Source: an uncultured Flavobacteriales bacterium
GTDB taxonomy: Bacteria; Bacteroidota; Bacteroidia; Flavobacteriales_G; Salibacteraceae
Length of the DNA: 64,000 bases
Assembly: GCA_943788775.1 (NCBI GenBank)
Contig: CALSRO010000005.1
Location: 744,001 to 808,000, forward strand
Direction: 5' to 3'
Positions within the stretch are counted from its first letter, which is position 1; each line of letters starts with the position of its first letter. Shown in pieces: positions 31,136 through 37,732 of the stretch. Position numbers and translations under genes: made by a program. The notes below the pieces were generated by a model, which was not told where the DNA came from, did no database searches, and saw only the letters and a program-made list of their open reading frames with translations.

Positions 31136-31192
31136 CTGCGGTTTTTATAAAAATCGTTTTTACATTCGCGCCCCAATTTAGGACAAGAGACT

Positions 31193-31384
31193 ATGCTAAT
31201 TATTCCAGTTAAAGAAGGCGAATCAATAGAAAAAGCGCTAAAGAAGTACAAGAAGAAATTTGAACGTACCGGCACAATGAAGCAATTGCGTGAACGTCAA
31301 AAGTTTACTAAGCCTTCTGTGAAAAATCGTGAACAACGACTTAAAGCTATTTATCGAAACGAAAAGTTTGGTACTGAAGAATAG
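31193..31384 (+). CDS. rpsU: 30S ribosomal protein S21
   Basis: 63 residues. A small basic protein of the 30S subunit near the mRNA exit; in Bacteroidota it is part of the region that handles the anti-Shine-Dalgarno tail. The sequence has the family pattern I-P-V-K-E-G-E-S-I-E-K-A-L-K followed by R-x(3)-F, and a basic C-terminal half. A weak promoter-like TACATTCG lies about 25 bases upstream. A strong terminator follows. It begins a run conserved in this phylum: rpsU, xerC-like, hpf, tRNAs, tuf. Confidence 0.95.
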   Translation: MLIIPVKEGESIEKALKKYKKKFERTGTMKQLRERQKFTKPSVKNREQRLKAIYRNEKFGTEE

Positions 31385-31404
31385 TTCTAGATTATAAATC
31401 GAAG

Positions 31405-31434
31405 AAAAAAATCCGTCCTAGTGACGGATTTTTT
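31405..31434 (+). terminator. Rho-independent terminator of rpsU
   Basis: ATCCGTC/GACGGAT stem with a CTAGT loop, preceded by A residues and followed by six T residues. It lies 20 bases after the rpsU stop and just ahead of the recombinase reading frame. Confidence 0.85.
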
Positions 31435-31444
31435 ATTTTAGGGT

Positions 31445-32353
31445 ATTCTTAAATCAGGACCCATAAAACAGCTTGTTGAAACTTTTCTAGATCATCTCAG
31501 ATATCAGAAACGATTTAGTGTTCATACCATACAAGCATACAGAAACGATCTTATTTCGTTCTGCGATTTTCTGGATGTTGAATTTGAGCTGATTCAGGTT
31601 AATGAGATAAAGCGAGTACACATCTCATCCTTTGTTGCAGCCTTGAGCGAAATGGGGTTGAAACCAAGATCGGTCAATAGAAAACTAAGTAGCATACAGT
31701 CGCTATTTAATTATTGTATTCGCAACGGACTAGTCGAGACTAATCCAGCGTCCAACATCAAAAGACCAAAAGCTGGATCTGCCCTGCCGTCTTTTGTGCG
31801 TGAAGAGTCATTAAAAAGTTTATTTACTGAGATCGACTTCCCTCAAGATTATGAGGGACAGCGTGATCGATTGATGATTACCCTTTTTTATACTTCGGGA
31901 ATAAGAAGGGATGAAATGATCAACCTAGAGATAGCTTCATTAGACTTTTACACTAAATCCATCAAGGTCCTAGGCAAAAGAAATAAGGAAAGGATAATTC
32001 CATTATCTAAAACATTAATGGATCAACTTCAAGGGTATATCCAGCTTCGGAACGAAATTGAATCGAACACGGAGTATTTATTTGTTACACCATCAGGTAA
32101 AAAAATGTACCCAAGCCTTGTCTATAAAATTGTAAAAAAGTACCTTTCGCTAGTTACAACAATGACAAAGCGCAGTCCTCATGTTCTGCGTCACTCATTC
32201 GCTACACACCTATTAAACGAAGGAGCAAATTTGCAATCAATTAAAGAACTTCTCGGTCATAGCAGTTTGTCAGCTACACAGGTTTATACACATACATCAC
32301 TCGATAAACTCAAAGATGTTTATCGCAAGTCTCACCCTAGAAATAAAAAGTAA
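31445..32353 (+). CDS. xerC: Tyrosine recombinase XerC/XerD-like, non-standard start codon
   Basis: The frame is open from 31442, just after a TAG at 31439-31441. The codons from about 31463 on give the conserved core-binding (SAM-like) N-terminal domain, with F-L-x-H-L-x-Y-x-K-R-x-S-x-H-T and A-Y-R-N-D-L. There is no ATG, GTG or TTG before a TTG at 31643, which would remove most of that domain. I therefore place the start at ATT 31445 (302 residues); ATA 31463 is the other choice. The catalytic domain is intact: Arg in S-G-I-R-R, His-x-x-Arg in H-V-L-R-H-S-F, and L-G-H-S-S with the nucleophile Tyr in Q-V-Y-T-H. Xer proteins resolve chromosome dimers at dif. It lies 2 bases before hpf. Confidence 0.85.
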   Translation: MLKSGPIKQLVETFLDHLRYQKRFSVHTIQAYRNDLISFCDFLDVEFELIQVNEIKRVHISSFVAALSEMGLKPRSVNRKLSSIQSLFNYCIRNGLVETNPASNIKRPKAGSALPSFVREESLKSLFTEIDFPQDYEGQRDRLMITLFYTSGIRRDEMINLEIASLDFYTKSIKVLGKRNKERIIPLSKTLMDQLQGYIQLRNEIESNTEYLFVTPSGKKMYPSLVYKIVKKYLSLVTTMTKRSPHVLRHSFATHLLNEGANLQSIKELLGHSSLSATQVYTHTSLDKLKDVYRKSHPRNKK

Positions 32354-32355
32354 TC

Positions 32356-32658
32356 ATGGAAGTAAAAGTTCATTCAATCCACTTTGATGCAGACGCAAAG
32401 CTTATCAGCTTTATTAATGAGAAAATTTCCAAGTTGAATTTGTTTTATGACAATATTCTTGCGGGCGAAGTCTATTTACGTATTGATAAATCAAGCGATT
32501 TTAAGAATAAAGTGGCTGAGATTAGAATTATTACACCAGGTAAAGAGATGTTTGCAAAGAAGCAGTGCAAAAGCTTCGAGGAAGCTGCAGACCTTGCTGC
32601 TGAAGCCTTAAGAAGACAGGTTAAAAGAAAAAAAGGTAAATTACTTCAAGTTCACTAG
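32356..32658 (+). CDS. hpf: Ribosome hibernation-promoting factor, short form
   Basis: 100 residues, HPF/YfiA (RaiA) fold: beta-alpha-beta-beta-beta-alpha with a basic C-terminal helix (A-E-A-L-R-R-Q-V-K-R-K-K-G-K). It binds in the 30S decoding channel and keeps idle ribosomes inactive in stationary phase. It lacks the C-terminal dimerisation domain of the long form. It follows the recombinase gene by 2 bases, so it is probably transcribed with it. The tRNA cluster behind it has its own promoter. Confidence 0.92.
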   Translation: MEVKVHSIHFDADAKLISFINEKISKLNLFYDNILAGEVYLRIDKSSDFKNKVAEIRIITPGKEMFAKKQCKSFEEAADLAAEALRRQVKRKKGKLLQVH

Positions 32659-32710
32659 GTGTGTTTCAAAAAGTAATTATGCTGTAATTGCGAAAAATAT
32701 TTCGTAACGT

Positions 32711-32740
32711 TTGCCACATATCAAACAATGTATAAATTTG
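32711..32740 (+). promoter_or_regulatory. Promoter of the tRNA-tuf cluster
   Basis: TTG at 32711-32713 and TAAATTTG at 32733-32740 are 19 bases apart, an exact fit to the Bacteroidota promoter. The predicted start is near 32747, about 45 bases before tRNA-Thr. Confidence 0.65.
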
Positions 32741-32772
32741 CAGTCCTTTTTCGAGGGGGTCTGCATTTTTGT
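32740..32772 (+). promoter_or_regulatory. Start-proximal hairpin with T-run before the tRNA cluster
   Basis: GCAG at 32740-32743 pairs with CTGC at 32761-32764 around an inner CC/GG part and a loop, followed by ATTTTTGTTTT. It overlaps the predicted transcription start and resembles the secDF leader hairpin at 11469. It could be a small attenuator, a processing signal or an initial-transcription element. Confidence 0.4.
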
Positions 32773-32791
32773 TTTATGCCCTTGATAAGTT

Positions 32792-32865
32792 GCCGGTGTA
32801 GCTCAGTTGGCCAGAGCAGCTGATTTGTAATCAGCTGGCCGGGGGTTCGAATCCCTCCACCGGCT
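32792..32865 (+). tRNA. tRNA-Thr (anticodon TGT)
   Basis: Full cloverleaf: acceptor GCCGGTG/CACCGGC, D-arm with GCTCAGTTGG, anticodon stem GCTGA/TCAGC around TTTGTAA, and T-arm GGGGGTTCGAATCCCTC. No CCA is encoded. First of four tRNA genes in front of tuf. Confidence 0.95.
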
Positions 32866-32912
32866 CGTTCATTTAAAGTGGGTTTATTTATAAAACTCAG
32901 CAGGATTTATTA

Positions 32913-32995
32913 GGGGAGATACTCAAGCGGCCAACGAGGACAGACTGTAAATCTGTTGGTTTTTACCTTCGAAGGTTCGAATCCTTCTCTCCCCA
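32913..32995 (+). tRNA. tRNA-Tyr (anticodon GTA)
   Basis: Acceptor GGGGAGA/TCTCCCC, anticodon loop CTGTAAA with GTA, and a long variable arm typical of a class II tRNA (83 bases in all). The discriminator base is A. Confidence 0.95.
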
Positions 32996-33059
32996 CGTTG
33001 TTTTTGAATTGTTCTTTTATTGTTTTGAAATAACACCTCCTTTTAATAGGAGATATTTA

Positions 33060-33132
33060 GCGGGAGTAGCTCAGTTGGTAGAGCATCAGCCTTCCAAGCT
33101 GAGGGTCGCGGGTTCGAGTCTCGTCTCCCGCT
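33060..33132 (+). tRNA. tRNA-Gly (anticodon TCC)
   Basis: Acceptor GCGGGAG/CTCCCGC, anticodon stem TCAGC/GCTGA around CTTCCAA, T-arm GCGGGTTCGAGTCTCGT. The discriminator base is T. Confidence 0.95.
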
Positions 33133-33191
33133 CTTTTTGATGGCCATTTTATGGTCAGTGTTTAAATGCTCTACTGGGGGTTATGTAATAA

Positions 33192-33263
33192 GCCGATGTA
33201 GCTCAGGGGTAGAGCGCTTCCTTGGTAAGGAAGAGGTCAGGGGTTCAATTCCCCTCATTGGCT
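33192..33263 (+). tRNA. tRNA-Thr (anticodon GGT)
   Basis: Acceptor GCCGATG/CATTGGC (one G-T pair), anticodon stem CTTCC/GGAAG around TTGGTAA, T-arm AGGGGTTCAATTCCCCT. It is the last tRNA before tuf and the second threonine isoacceptor of the cluster. Confidence 0.95.
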
Positions 33264-33312
33264 CGGCTTTTTGAATTGTAATTAATAATTAAACTAAATA
33301 GGTAAATAAGTC

Positions 33313-34497
33313 ATGGCAAAGGAAAATTTTGATCGTTCCAAACCACACTTGAACATCGGAACGATCGGTCACGTTGACCACGGTAAAACAACCTTAACAG
33401 CTGCAATTACTACAGTGCTAGCGAAAAAAGGTTTCTCTGAACTACGTTCATTCGATTCAATCGATAACGCACCAGAAGAAAAAGAAAGAGGTATCACGAT
33501 TAACACCTCACACGTAGAGTATCAAACAGAAAACCGTCACTACGCTCACGTTGACTGTCCAGGTCACGCGGATTACGTTAAGAACATGGTTACGGGTGCT
33601 GCTCAGATGGATGGTGCTATTCTAGTTGTAGCTGCTACTGATGGACCAATGCCACAAACTCGTGAGCACATCCTACTTGCCCGTCAGGTTGGTGTGCCTC
33701 AGATTGTTGTTTTCATGAATAAGGTTGACCTTGTTGATGATGAAGAGCTTCTAGAGCTTGTTGAAATGGAAGTGAGAGAATTACTTTCTTTCTATGATTA
33801 TGATGGCGATAACGCTCCAGTAATTCAAGGTTCAGCTCTAGGTGGTTTGAACGGAGAAGCTGCTTGGGAAGATAAAATCATGGATTTGATGACGGCTGTG
33901 GATGAGTACATTCCTCTTCCTCCACGTGATATTGATAAAGACTTTTTGATGCCAGTTGAAGATGTATTCTCGATTACAGGTCGTGGTACTGTTGCTACTG
34001 GTCGTATTGAATCAGGTGTAATTAATACAGGTGATTCTGTAGAGATTATCGGTTTTGATGAAAAGTTGACTTCTACGATTACAGGTGTTGAGATGTTCCG
34101 TAAGATCCTTGACAGAGGTGAAGCTGGTGACAACGTAGGTCTTCTACTTAGAGGTATTGAAAAAGAAGCGATTCGAAGAGGAATGGTTATTTGTAAGCCA
34201 GGATCTGTTAAGCCTCACACGAAGTTTAAGGCTGAAGTTTACGTTCTTAAAAAAGAAGAAGGTGGACGTCACACTCCATTCCACAATAAATATCGTCCAC
34301 AGTTCTACTTAAGAACTACGGATGTAACTGGAGAAATCATGTTAGGCGAAGGTCGTGAGATGGTTATGCCAGGTGATAACCTTACTATCGAGGTTAATTT
34401 GATCGCTCCAGTAGCTATCAACCAAGGATTGAAATTTGCAATCCGTGAAGGTGGTAGAACTGTTGGTGCTGGTCAGGTTACTGAGATCCTAGAGTAA
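33313..34497 (+). CDS. tuf: Elongation factor Tu
   Basis: GTPase that delivers aminoacyl-tRNA to the ribosome. 394 residues. G1 is G-H-V-D-H-G-K-T-T near residue 19, the switch II motif is D-C-P-G-H-A-D-Y near 81, and the base-specificity motif is N-K-V-D near 136. Domains 2 and 3 follow ([14 protein letters not shown]). It sits behind four tRNA genes, an order typical of the phylum, and may share their transcript. A hairpin follows the stop. Confidence 0.98.
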   Translation: MAKENFDRSKPHLNIGTIGHVDHGKTTLTAAITTVLAKKGFSELRSFDSIDNAPEEKERGITINTSHVEYQTENRHYAHVDCPGHADYVKNMVTGAAQMDGAILVVAATDGPMPQTREHILLARQVGVPQIVVFMNKVDLVDDEELLELVEMEVRELLSFYDYDGDNAPVIQGSALGGLNGEAAWEDKIMDLMTAVDEYIPLPPRDIDKDFLMPVEDVFSITGRGTVATGRIESGVINTGDSVEIIGFDEKLTSTITGVEMFRKILDRGEAGDNVGLLLRGIEKEAIRRGMVICKPGSVKPHTKFKAEVYVLKKEEGGRHTPFHNKYRPQFYLRTTDVTGEIMLGEGREMVMPGDNLTIEVNLIAPVAINQGLKFAIREGGRTVGAGQVTEILE

Positions 34498-34517
34498 GAA
34501 TAGTTTAATTATTCAGA

Positions 34518-34549
34518 AGTGTGGAGGCTGATTTTAGCCTCCACACTTT
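34518..34549 (+). terminator. Likely terminator of tuf
   Basis: A 12-bp inverted repeat, AGTGTGGAGGCT with AGCCTCCACACT, lies 20 bases after the tuf stop. The T tract is short (TTT then C), so termination may be partial and allow read-through to tRNA-Trp and secE. Confidence 0.6.
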
Positions 34550-34628
34550 CTGTCGTTTAATAAATAGGTCGAGCAGAAGTCGAAAGACGGAGGTTCAAAT
34601 GTGAATCGAAACAGCAGTTTCAAACCAT

Positions 34629-34701
34629 ACGGGTGTAGCTCAATTGGTAGAGCACTGGTCTCCAAAACCAGGGGCTGTGGGTTCGATTCCTACCACCCGT
34701 G
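34629..34701 (+). tRNA. tRNA-Trp (anticodon CCA)
   Basis: Acceptor ACGGGTG/CACCCGT, D-arm GCTCAATTGG, anticodon stem CTGGT/ACCAG around CTCCAAA, T-arm GTGGGTTCGATTCCTAC. It lies 12 bases before secE, in the conserved tuf, tRNA-Trp, secE order. Confidence 0.96.
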
Positions 34702-34713
34702 CAAAGAATAATT

Positions 34714-34911
34714 ATGGCAGGAATTAGAACATATGTAGAAGACGCGGTTGATGAGTTAACCAACAAAGTGTCATGGCCAACTTGGAGCGAGCTCCAGAGT
34801 AGTGGTATTGTTGTTTTGATTGCCACATTCCTGGTTGCTGGAATAATCTACTTGATGGATCTTGGATTCGGACAGCTTATGGATGTTATCTACAATACAA
34901 TTTTCGGATAA
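34714..34911 (+). CDS. secE: Preprotein translocase subunit SecE
   Basis: 65 residues. Short single-helix form of SecE, which clamps SecY in the inner membrane. The N-terminal amphipathic part has E-L-x-N-K-V-S-W-P-T, the family signature, followed by a membrane helix at about 32-52 (I-V-V-L-I-A-T-F-L-V-A-G-I-I). I chose the ATG; a GTG 15 bases upstream lies in the tail of tRNA-Trp. One base separates it from nusG. Confidence 0.95.
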   Translation: MAGIRTYVEDAVDELTNKVSWPTWSELQSSGIVVLIATFLVAGIIYLMDLGFGQLMDVIYNTIFG

Positions 34912-34912
34912 C

Positions 34913-35473
34913 ATGACAGAAACAGCAACCAAGAGTAATTTAAAGTGGTATGTCGTTCGCGCTATCAGTGGGAAGGAAAGAAAAGTTGTGGAGCAGCTTG
35001 AAATGGAAATTGAACATCAAGGTCTCAAGGATCATATTGTTCAAATTCTATTACCAATTGAAAAGGTTTATCAAATTCGAAACGGTAAAAAAGTTAGCAA
35101 AGAAAGAAACCTCTATCCAGGATATGTTTTTATCGAAGCTAATCTCATTGGTGAGATTCCACATATGATCAAGAATATGACCAATGTGATTGGTTTCTTA
35201 TCTGATAAAAAGGGCGGTAGTCCGATTCCATTGCGTCAGAATGAAGTTAATAGAATGTTGGGTAAGGTGGATGAGATGGCGGATAATGAAGCCGAATTGA
35301 ACATCCCATTCGTTGTTGGTGAATCAGTCAAGGTGATCGATGGGCCGTTCAATAGCTTCTCTGGAGTTATTGAAGAAATCAATGAAGAAAAGAAGAAACT
35401 TAAGGTGATGGTGAAGATTTTCGGCAGAAAAACACCATTGGAGTTGAGTTACATGCAAGTAGAAAAAGAGTAA
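34913..35473 (+). CDS. nusG: Transcription termination/antitermination factor NusG
   Basis: 186 residues. It binds RNA polymerase and influences pausing, rho action and ribosome coupling. The NGN domain spans about 10-115 (W-Y-V-V-R-A-I-S-G-K-E and L-Y-P-G-Y-V-F-I). The C-terminal KOW domain is at about 130-186 (G-E-S-V-K-V-I-D-G-P-F-N-S-F-S-G). The ATG at 34913 is preferred over an in-frame start at 34862 that lies inside secE. The order secE, nusG, rplK is universal in bacteria. Confidence 0.96.
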   Translation: MTETATKSNLKWYVVRAISGKERKVVEQLEMEIEHQGLKDHIVQILLPIEKVYQIRNGKKVSKERNLYPGYVFIEANLIGEIPHMIKNMTNVIGFLSDKKGGSPIPLRQNEVNRMLGKVDEMADNEAELNIPFVVGESVKVIDGPFNSFSGVIEEINEEKKKLKVMVKIFGRKTPLELSYMQVEKE

Positions 35474-35486
35474 TTAATAATTAGGA

Positions 35487-35507
35487 GTTCCGAACCAGTT
35501 TCGGAAC
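35487..35507 (+). promoter_or_regulatory. Hairpin in the rplK leader
   Basis: GTTCCGAA pairs with TTCGGAAC across a five-base loop, between nusG and rplK. It has no T-run, so it is not a terminator. In other bacteria L1 represses rplKA by binding this leader; whether this hairpin is that site is not clear. Confidence 0.3.
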
Positions 35508-35528
35508 GCTTGAACTAAATCAATCAAT

Positions 35529-35951
35529 ATGGCTAAAGAAATTAGCGCACTAATCAAATTGCAAGTCCGAGGTGGAGCTGCAAATCCTTCTCCTCCAGTG
35601 GGTCCGGCCCTTGGTGCGAAGGGTGTAAATATCATGGAGTTCTGTAAGCAGTTTAATGCAAGAACTCAAGATAAATCAGGTAAGATTCTTCCTGTAGTTA
35701 TTACCGTATACGGAGATAAGTCGTTTGACTTCATTGTTAAGACTCCTCCTGTGGCTATTCAGTTAAAAGAAGCTGCAAAAATTAAGTCGGGTGCTGCAGA
35801 GCCAAATCGTATTAAATCTGGAACAGTAACTAAGGCACAAGTTCAGGCAATTGCTGAAGACAAGATGGTAGACCTTAACTGTTTCACAGTTGAATCGGCC
35901 ATGAGAATGGTGGCAGGTACCGCCCGAAGTATGGGTATTGCTATTAAATAA
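35529..35951 (+). CDS. rplK: 50S ribosomal protein L11
   Basis: 140 residues, normal length. It binds 23S rRNA at the GTPase-associated centre. The N-terminal domain has [17 protein letters not shown], with the proline-rich loop targeted by thiopeptides. The C-terminal rRNA-binding domain ends A-G-T-A-R-S-M-G-I. It is the first of the rplKAJL group; 8 bases separate it from rplA. Confidence 0.97.
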   Translation: MAKEISALIKLQVRGGAANPSPPVGPALGAKGVNIMEFCKQFNARTQDKSGKILPVVITVYGDKSFDFIVKTPPVAIQLKEAAKIKSGAAEPNRIKSGTVTKAQVQAIAEDKMVDLNCFTVESAMRMVAGTARSMGIAIK

Positions 35952-35959
35952 TCGAAGAA

Positions 35960-36652
35960 ATGGCCAGATTAACGAAAAAAAGAAAAGCTGTATTGGATAA
36001 AGTCGATGCAGATAAATTATATCCACTTGCTGATGCAAGTGCATTAATAAAAGAAATTAGCACATCAAAATTTGATGCTTCTATTGATCTTGCAATCCGT
36101 CTTGGAGTTGACCCTCGTAAGTCAAACCAAATGGTGCGTGGGGTTGTGTCTTTACCGCATGGTACTGGAAAGAATGTGAGAGTTCTAGTATTGTGTACAC
36201 CAGACAAAGAACAAGAAGCAAAAGATGCAGGTGCTGATCATGTTGGTTTAGATGAATTTGTCGCTAAGATAAAGGGAGGCTGGACCGATGTGGATGTAAT
36301 CATTACTATGCCTAGCGTTATGGGTAAGGTGGGTGCTTTAGGCCGAATTTTAGGCCCTAGAGGATTAATGCCAAATCCGAAAACAGGAACGGTTACCATG
36401 GATATTGGTAAGGCGGTGACTGACGTAAAAGCTGGTAAGATCGACTTCAAGGTCGATAAATATGGCATTGTGCATGCTTCTATCGGAAAGGTTTCTTTCG
36501 ATGCACAAAAAATCGCTGAAAATGCGAGTGAGCTGTTACAGACAATTGTTAAGCTAAAGCCGAGTGCTTCGAAAGGTACTTACATGAAAAGTGTTTTCAT
36601 GTCTAGTACTATGAGTCCTAGCATAAGGGTAGATTCTAAATCATTTAGCTAA
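35960..36652 (+). CDS. rplA: 50S ribosomal protein L1
   Basis: 230 residues. It forms the mobile L1 stalk that helps release deacylated tRNA, and in many bacteria it represses its own operon. Signature regions: [15 protein letters not shown] and [14 protein letters not shown]. It lies in the nusG, rplKAJL, rpoBC block. Confidence 0.97.
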   Translation: MARLTKKRKAVLDKVDADKLYPLADASALIKEISTSKFDASIDLAIRLGVDPRKSNQMVRGVVSLPHGTGKNVRVLVLCTPDKEQEAKDAGADHVGLDEFVAKIKGGWTDVDVIITMPSVMGKVGALGRILGPRGLMPNPKTGTVTMDIGKAVTDVKAGKIDFKVDKYGIVHASIGKVSFDAQKIAENASELLQTIVKLKPSASKGTYMKSVFMSSTMSPSIRVDSKSFS

Positions 36653-36676
36653 TACTAATCTTAATCAAAAAGTAAG

Positions 36677-37201
36677 ATGACACGTCAAGAAAAAGATGCC
36701 TTAATCAGTGATCTTGCTGATCGATTGAGTAAGAGTGAGGTTTTTTACCTTACAGATATTTCAAGTTTAAATGCTGAAAATTCCGGCAAATTACGCAGAC
36801 TTTGCTTCCAGAAGGATGTGCAATTAAAGGTTGTTAAAAACTCGCTTCTTAGCAAAGCTATGGATCGAGTGGATGGCAAAGATTTCAGTGAACTGAAGGA
36901 TGTCTTAAAGGGTAACACCGGTTTGATGATTGCTGAGACGGGCAGTGGCCCAGCTAAGCTGATCAAAGAATTCAGAAAAAAATCGAATAGGCCAATCTTA
37001 AAAGGGGCTTATATCGAGGAGAGTATTTATGTTGGAGATGATTCTCTAGAAATGCTTGCAAGTCTGAAATCGAAAGATGAACTTATCGGTGATATCATTC
37101 TTTTACTTCAATCACCTGCGAAAAATGTTATTTCTGGACTTAGTTCAGGTGGTGGCAAATTAGCGGGAATTCTCAAGACGCTCGAAGAACGGGCAGCATA
37201 A
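36677..37201 (+). CDS. rplJ: 50S ribosomal protein L10
   Basis: 174 residues. It anchors L7/L12 dimers to the 50S stalk. The N-terminal rRNA-binding part has the family pattern L-R-x-x-x-x-x-x-V-x-L-K-V-V-K-N-S-L. A C-terminal helix for L12 binding follows (A-K-N-V-I-S-G-L). It is followed at 46 bases by rplL, its binding partner. Confidence 0.96.
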   Translation: MTRQEKDALISDLADRLSKSEVFYLTDISSLNAENSGKLRRLCFQKDVQLKVVKNSLLSKAMDRVDGKDFSELKDVLKGNTGLMIAETGSGPAKLIKEFRKKSNRPILKGAYIEESIYVGDDSLEMLASLKSKDELIGDIILLLQSPAKNVISGLSSGGGKLAGILKTLEERAA

Positions 37202-37246
37202 ACAAACAATAGAACTTAGGTTAAACATTTATAATTCAACAAAAAA

Positions 37247-37627
37247 ATGGCTGATTTGAAAGCTTTTGCAGAGCAACTAGTAAATCTTACCGTAAAAGAG
37301 GTAAACGAACTTGCTACAATTTTAAAGGATGAATACGGTATTGAGCCAGCTGCAGCAGCAGTTGCTATGGCTGGACCAGCTGCTGGCGGAGACGCTGCGG
37401 GTGGCGGTGACGAACAAACCGAATTTGATGTAATCCTCACAAGCGCAGGTGCTTCTAAGCTTGCTGTCGTGAAACTAGTTAAAGAAATGACTGGCCTTGG
37501 TCTTAAAGAGGCTAAGGAACTAGTGGATGGCGCTCCTAAACCGTTAAAGGAAGGTGTGTCTAAAGACGAAGCGGAAGCATTTAAAACACAGCTATCTGAA
37601 GCTGGCGCTGAGGTTGAGGTTAAGTAA
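37247..37627 (+). CDS. rplL: 50S ribosomal protein L7/L12
   Basis: 126 residues. The stalk protein that recruits translation GTPases. The N-terminal dimerisation part (residues 1-35) is followed by an alanine- and glycine-rich hinge at about 36-55. The C-terminal domain has [15 protein letters not shown] and G-L-G-L-K-E-A-K. The hinge is rather glycine-rich. A long inverted repeat follows before rpoB. Confidence 0.97.
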   Translation: MADLKAFAEQLVNLTVKEVNELATILKDEYGIEPAAAAVAMAGPAAGGDAAGGGDEQTEFDVILTSAGASKLAVVKLVKEMTGLGLKEAKELVDGAPKPLKEGVSKDEAEAFKTQLSEAGAEVEVK

Positions 37628-37660
37628 ATCTCAACAATAATTGCTTTTTAGTGGTTTAGT

Positions 37661-37685
37661 CCAACTCCGAAAATTTCGGAGTTGG
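37661..37685 (+). promoter_or_regulatory. Inverted repeat between rplL and rpoB (possible attenuator or RNA-processing site)
   Basis: Two perfect 12-base arms, CCAACTCCGAAA and TTTCGGAGTTGG, surround a single A. No T-run follows at once, so full termination is unlikely. In other bacteria the rplL-rpoB gap carries an attenuator and an RNase III site that set the ratio of ribosomal protein to polymerase; this may be its equivalent. Confidence 0.5.
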
Positions 37686-37732
37686 CGCTAGACCCTTTTG
37701 TGTTTGTAGTTCATCATTTTATTTTTCATTCC

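Noticed and set aside
31643-32353. Short form of the Xer recombinase starting at TTG 31643
   Set aside because: It removes most of the conserved N-terminal core-binding domain that is encoded in the same open frame upstream.
32659-33312. Long stretch without protein genes as a possible mobile-element site
   Set aside because: It is filled by a promoter, a leader hairpin and four intact tRNA genes; there are no direct repeats, partial tRNA copies or phage genes. The nearby Xer-type gene is in the conserved housekeeping order.
34518-34549. Inverted repeat after tuf as an insertion-sequence end
   Set aside because: It is a single hairpin next to a stop codon with no transposase gene; a terminator explains it.
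37682-37732. TTG start for rpoB
   Set aside because: It overlaps the inverted repeat before the gene and gives an untypical hydrophobic extension.
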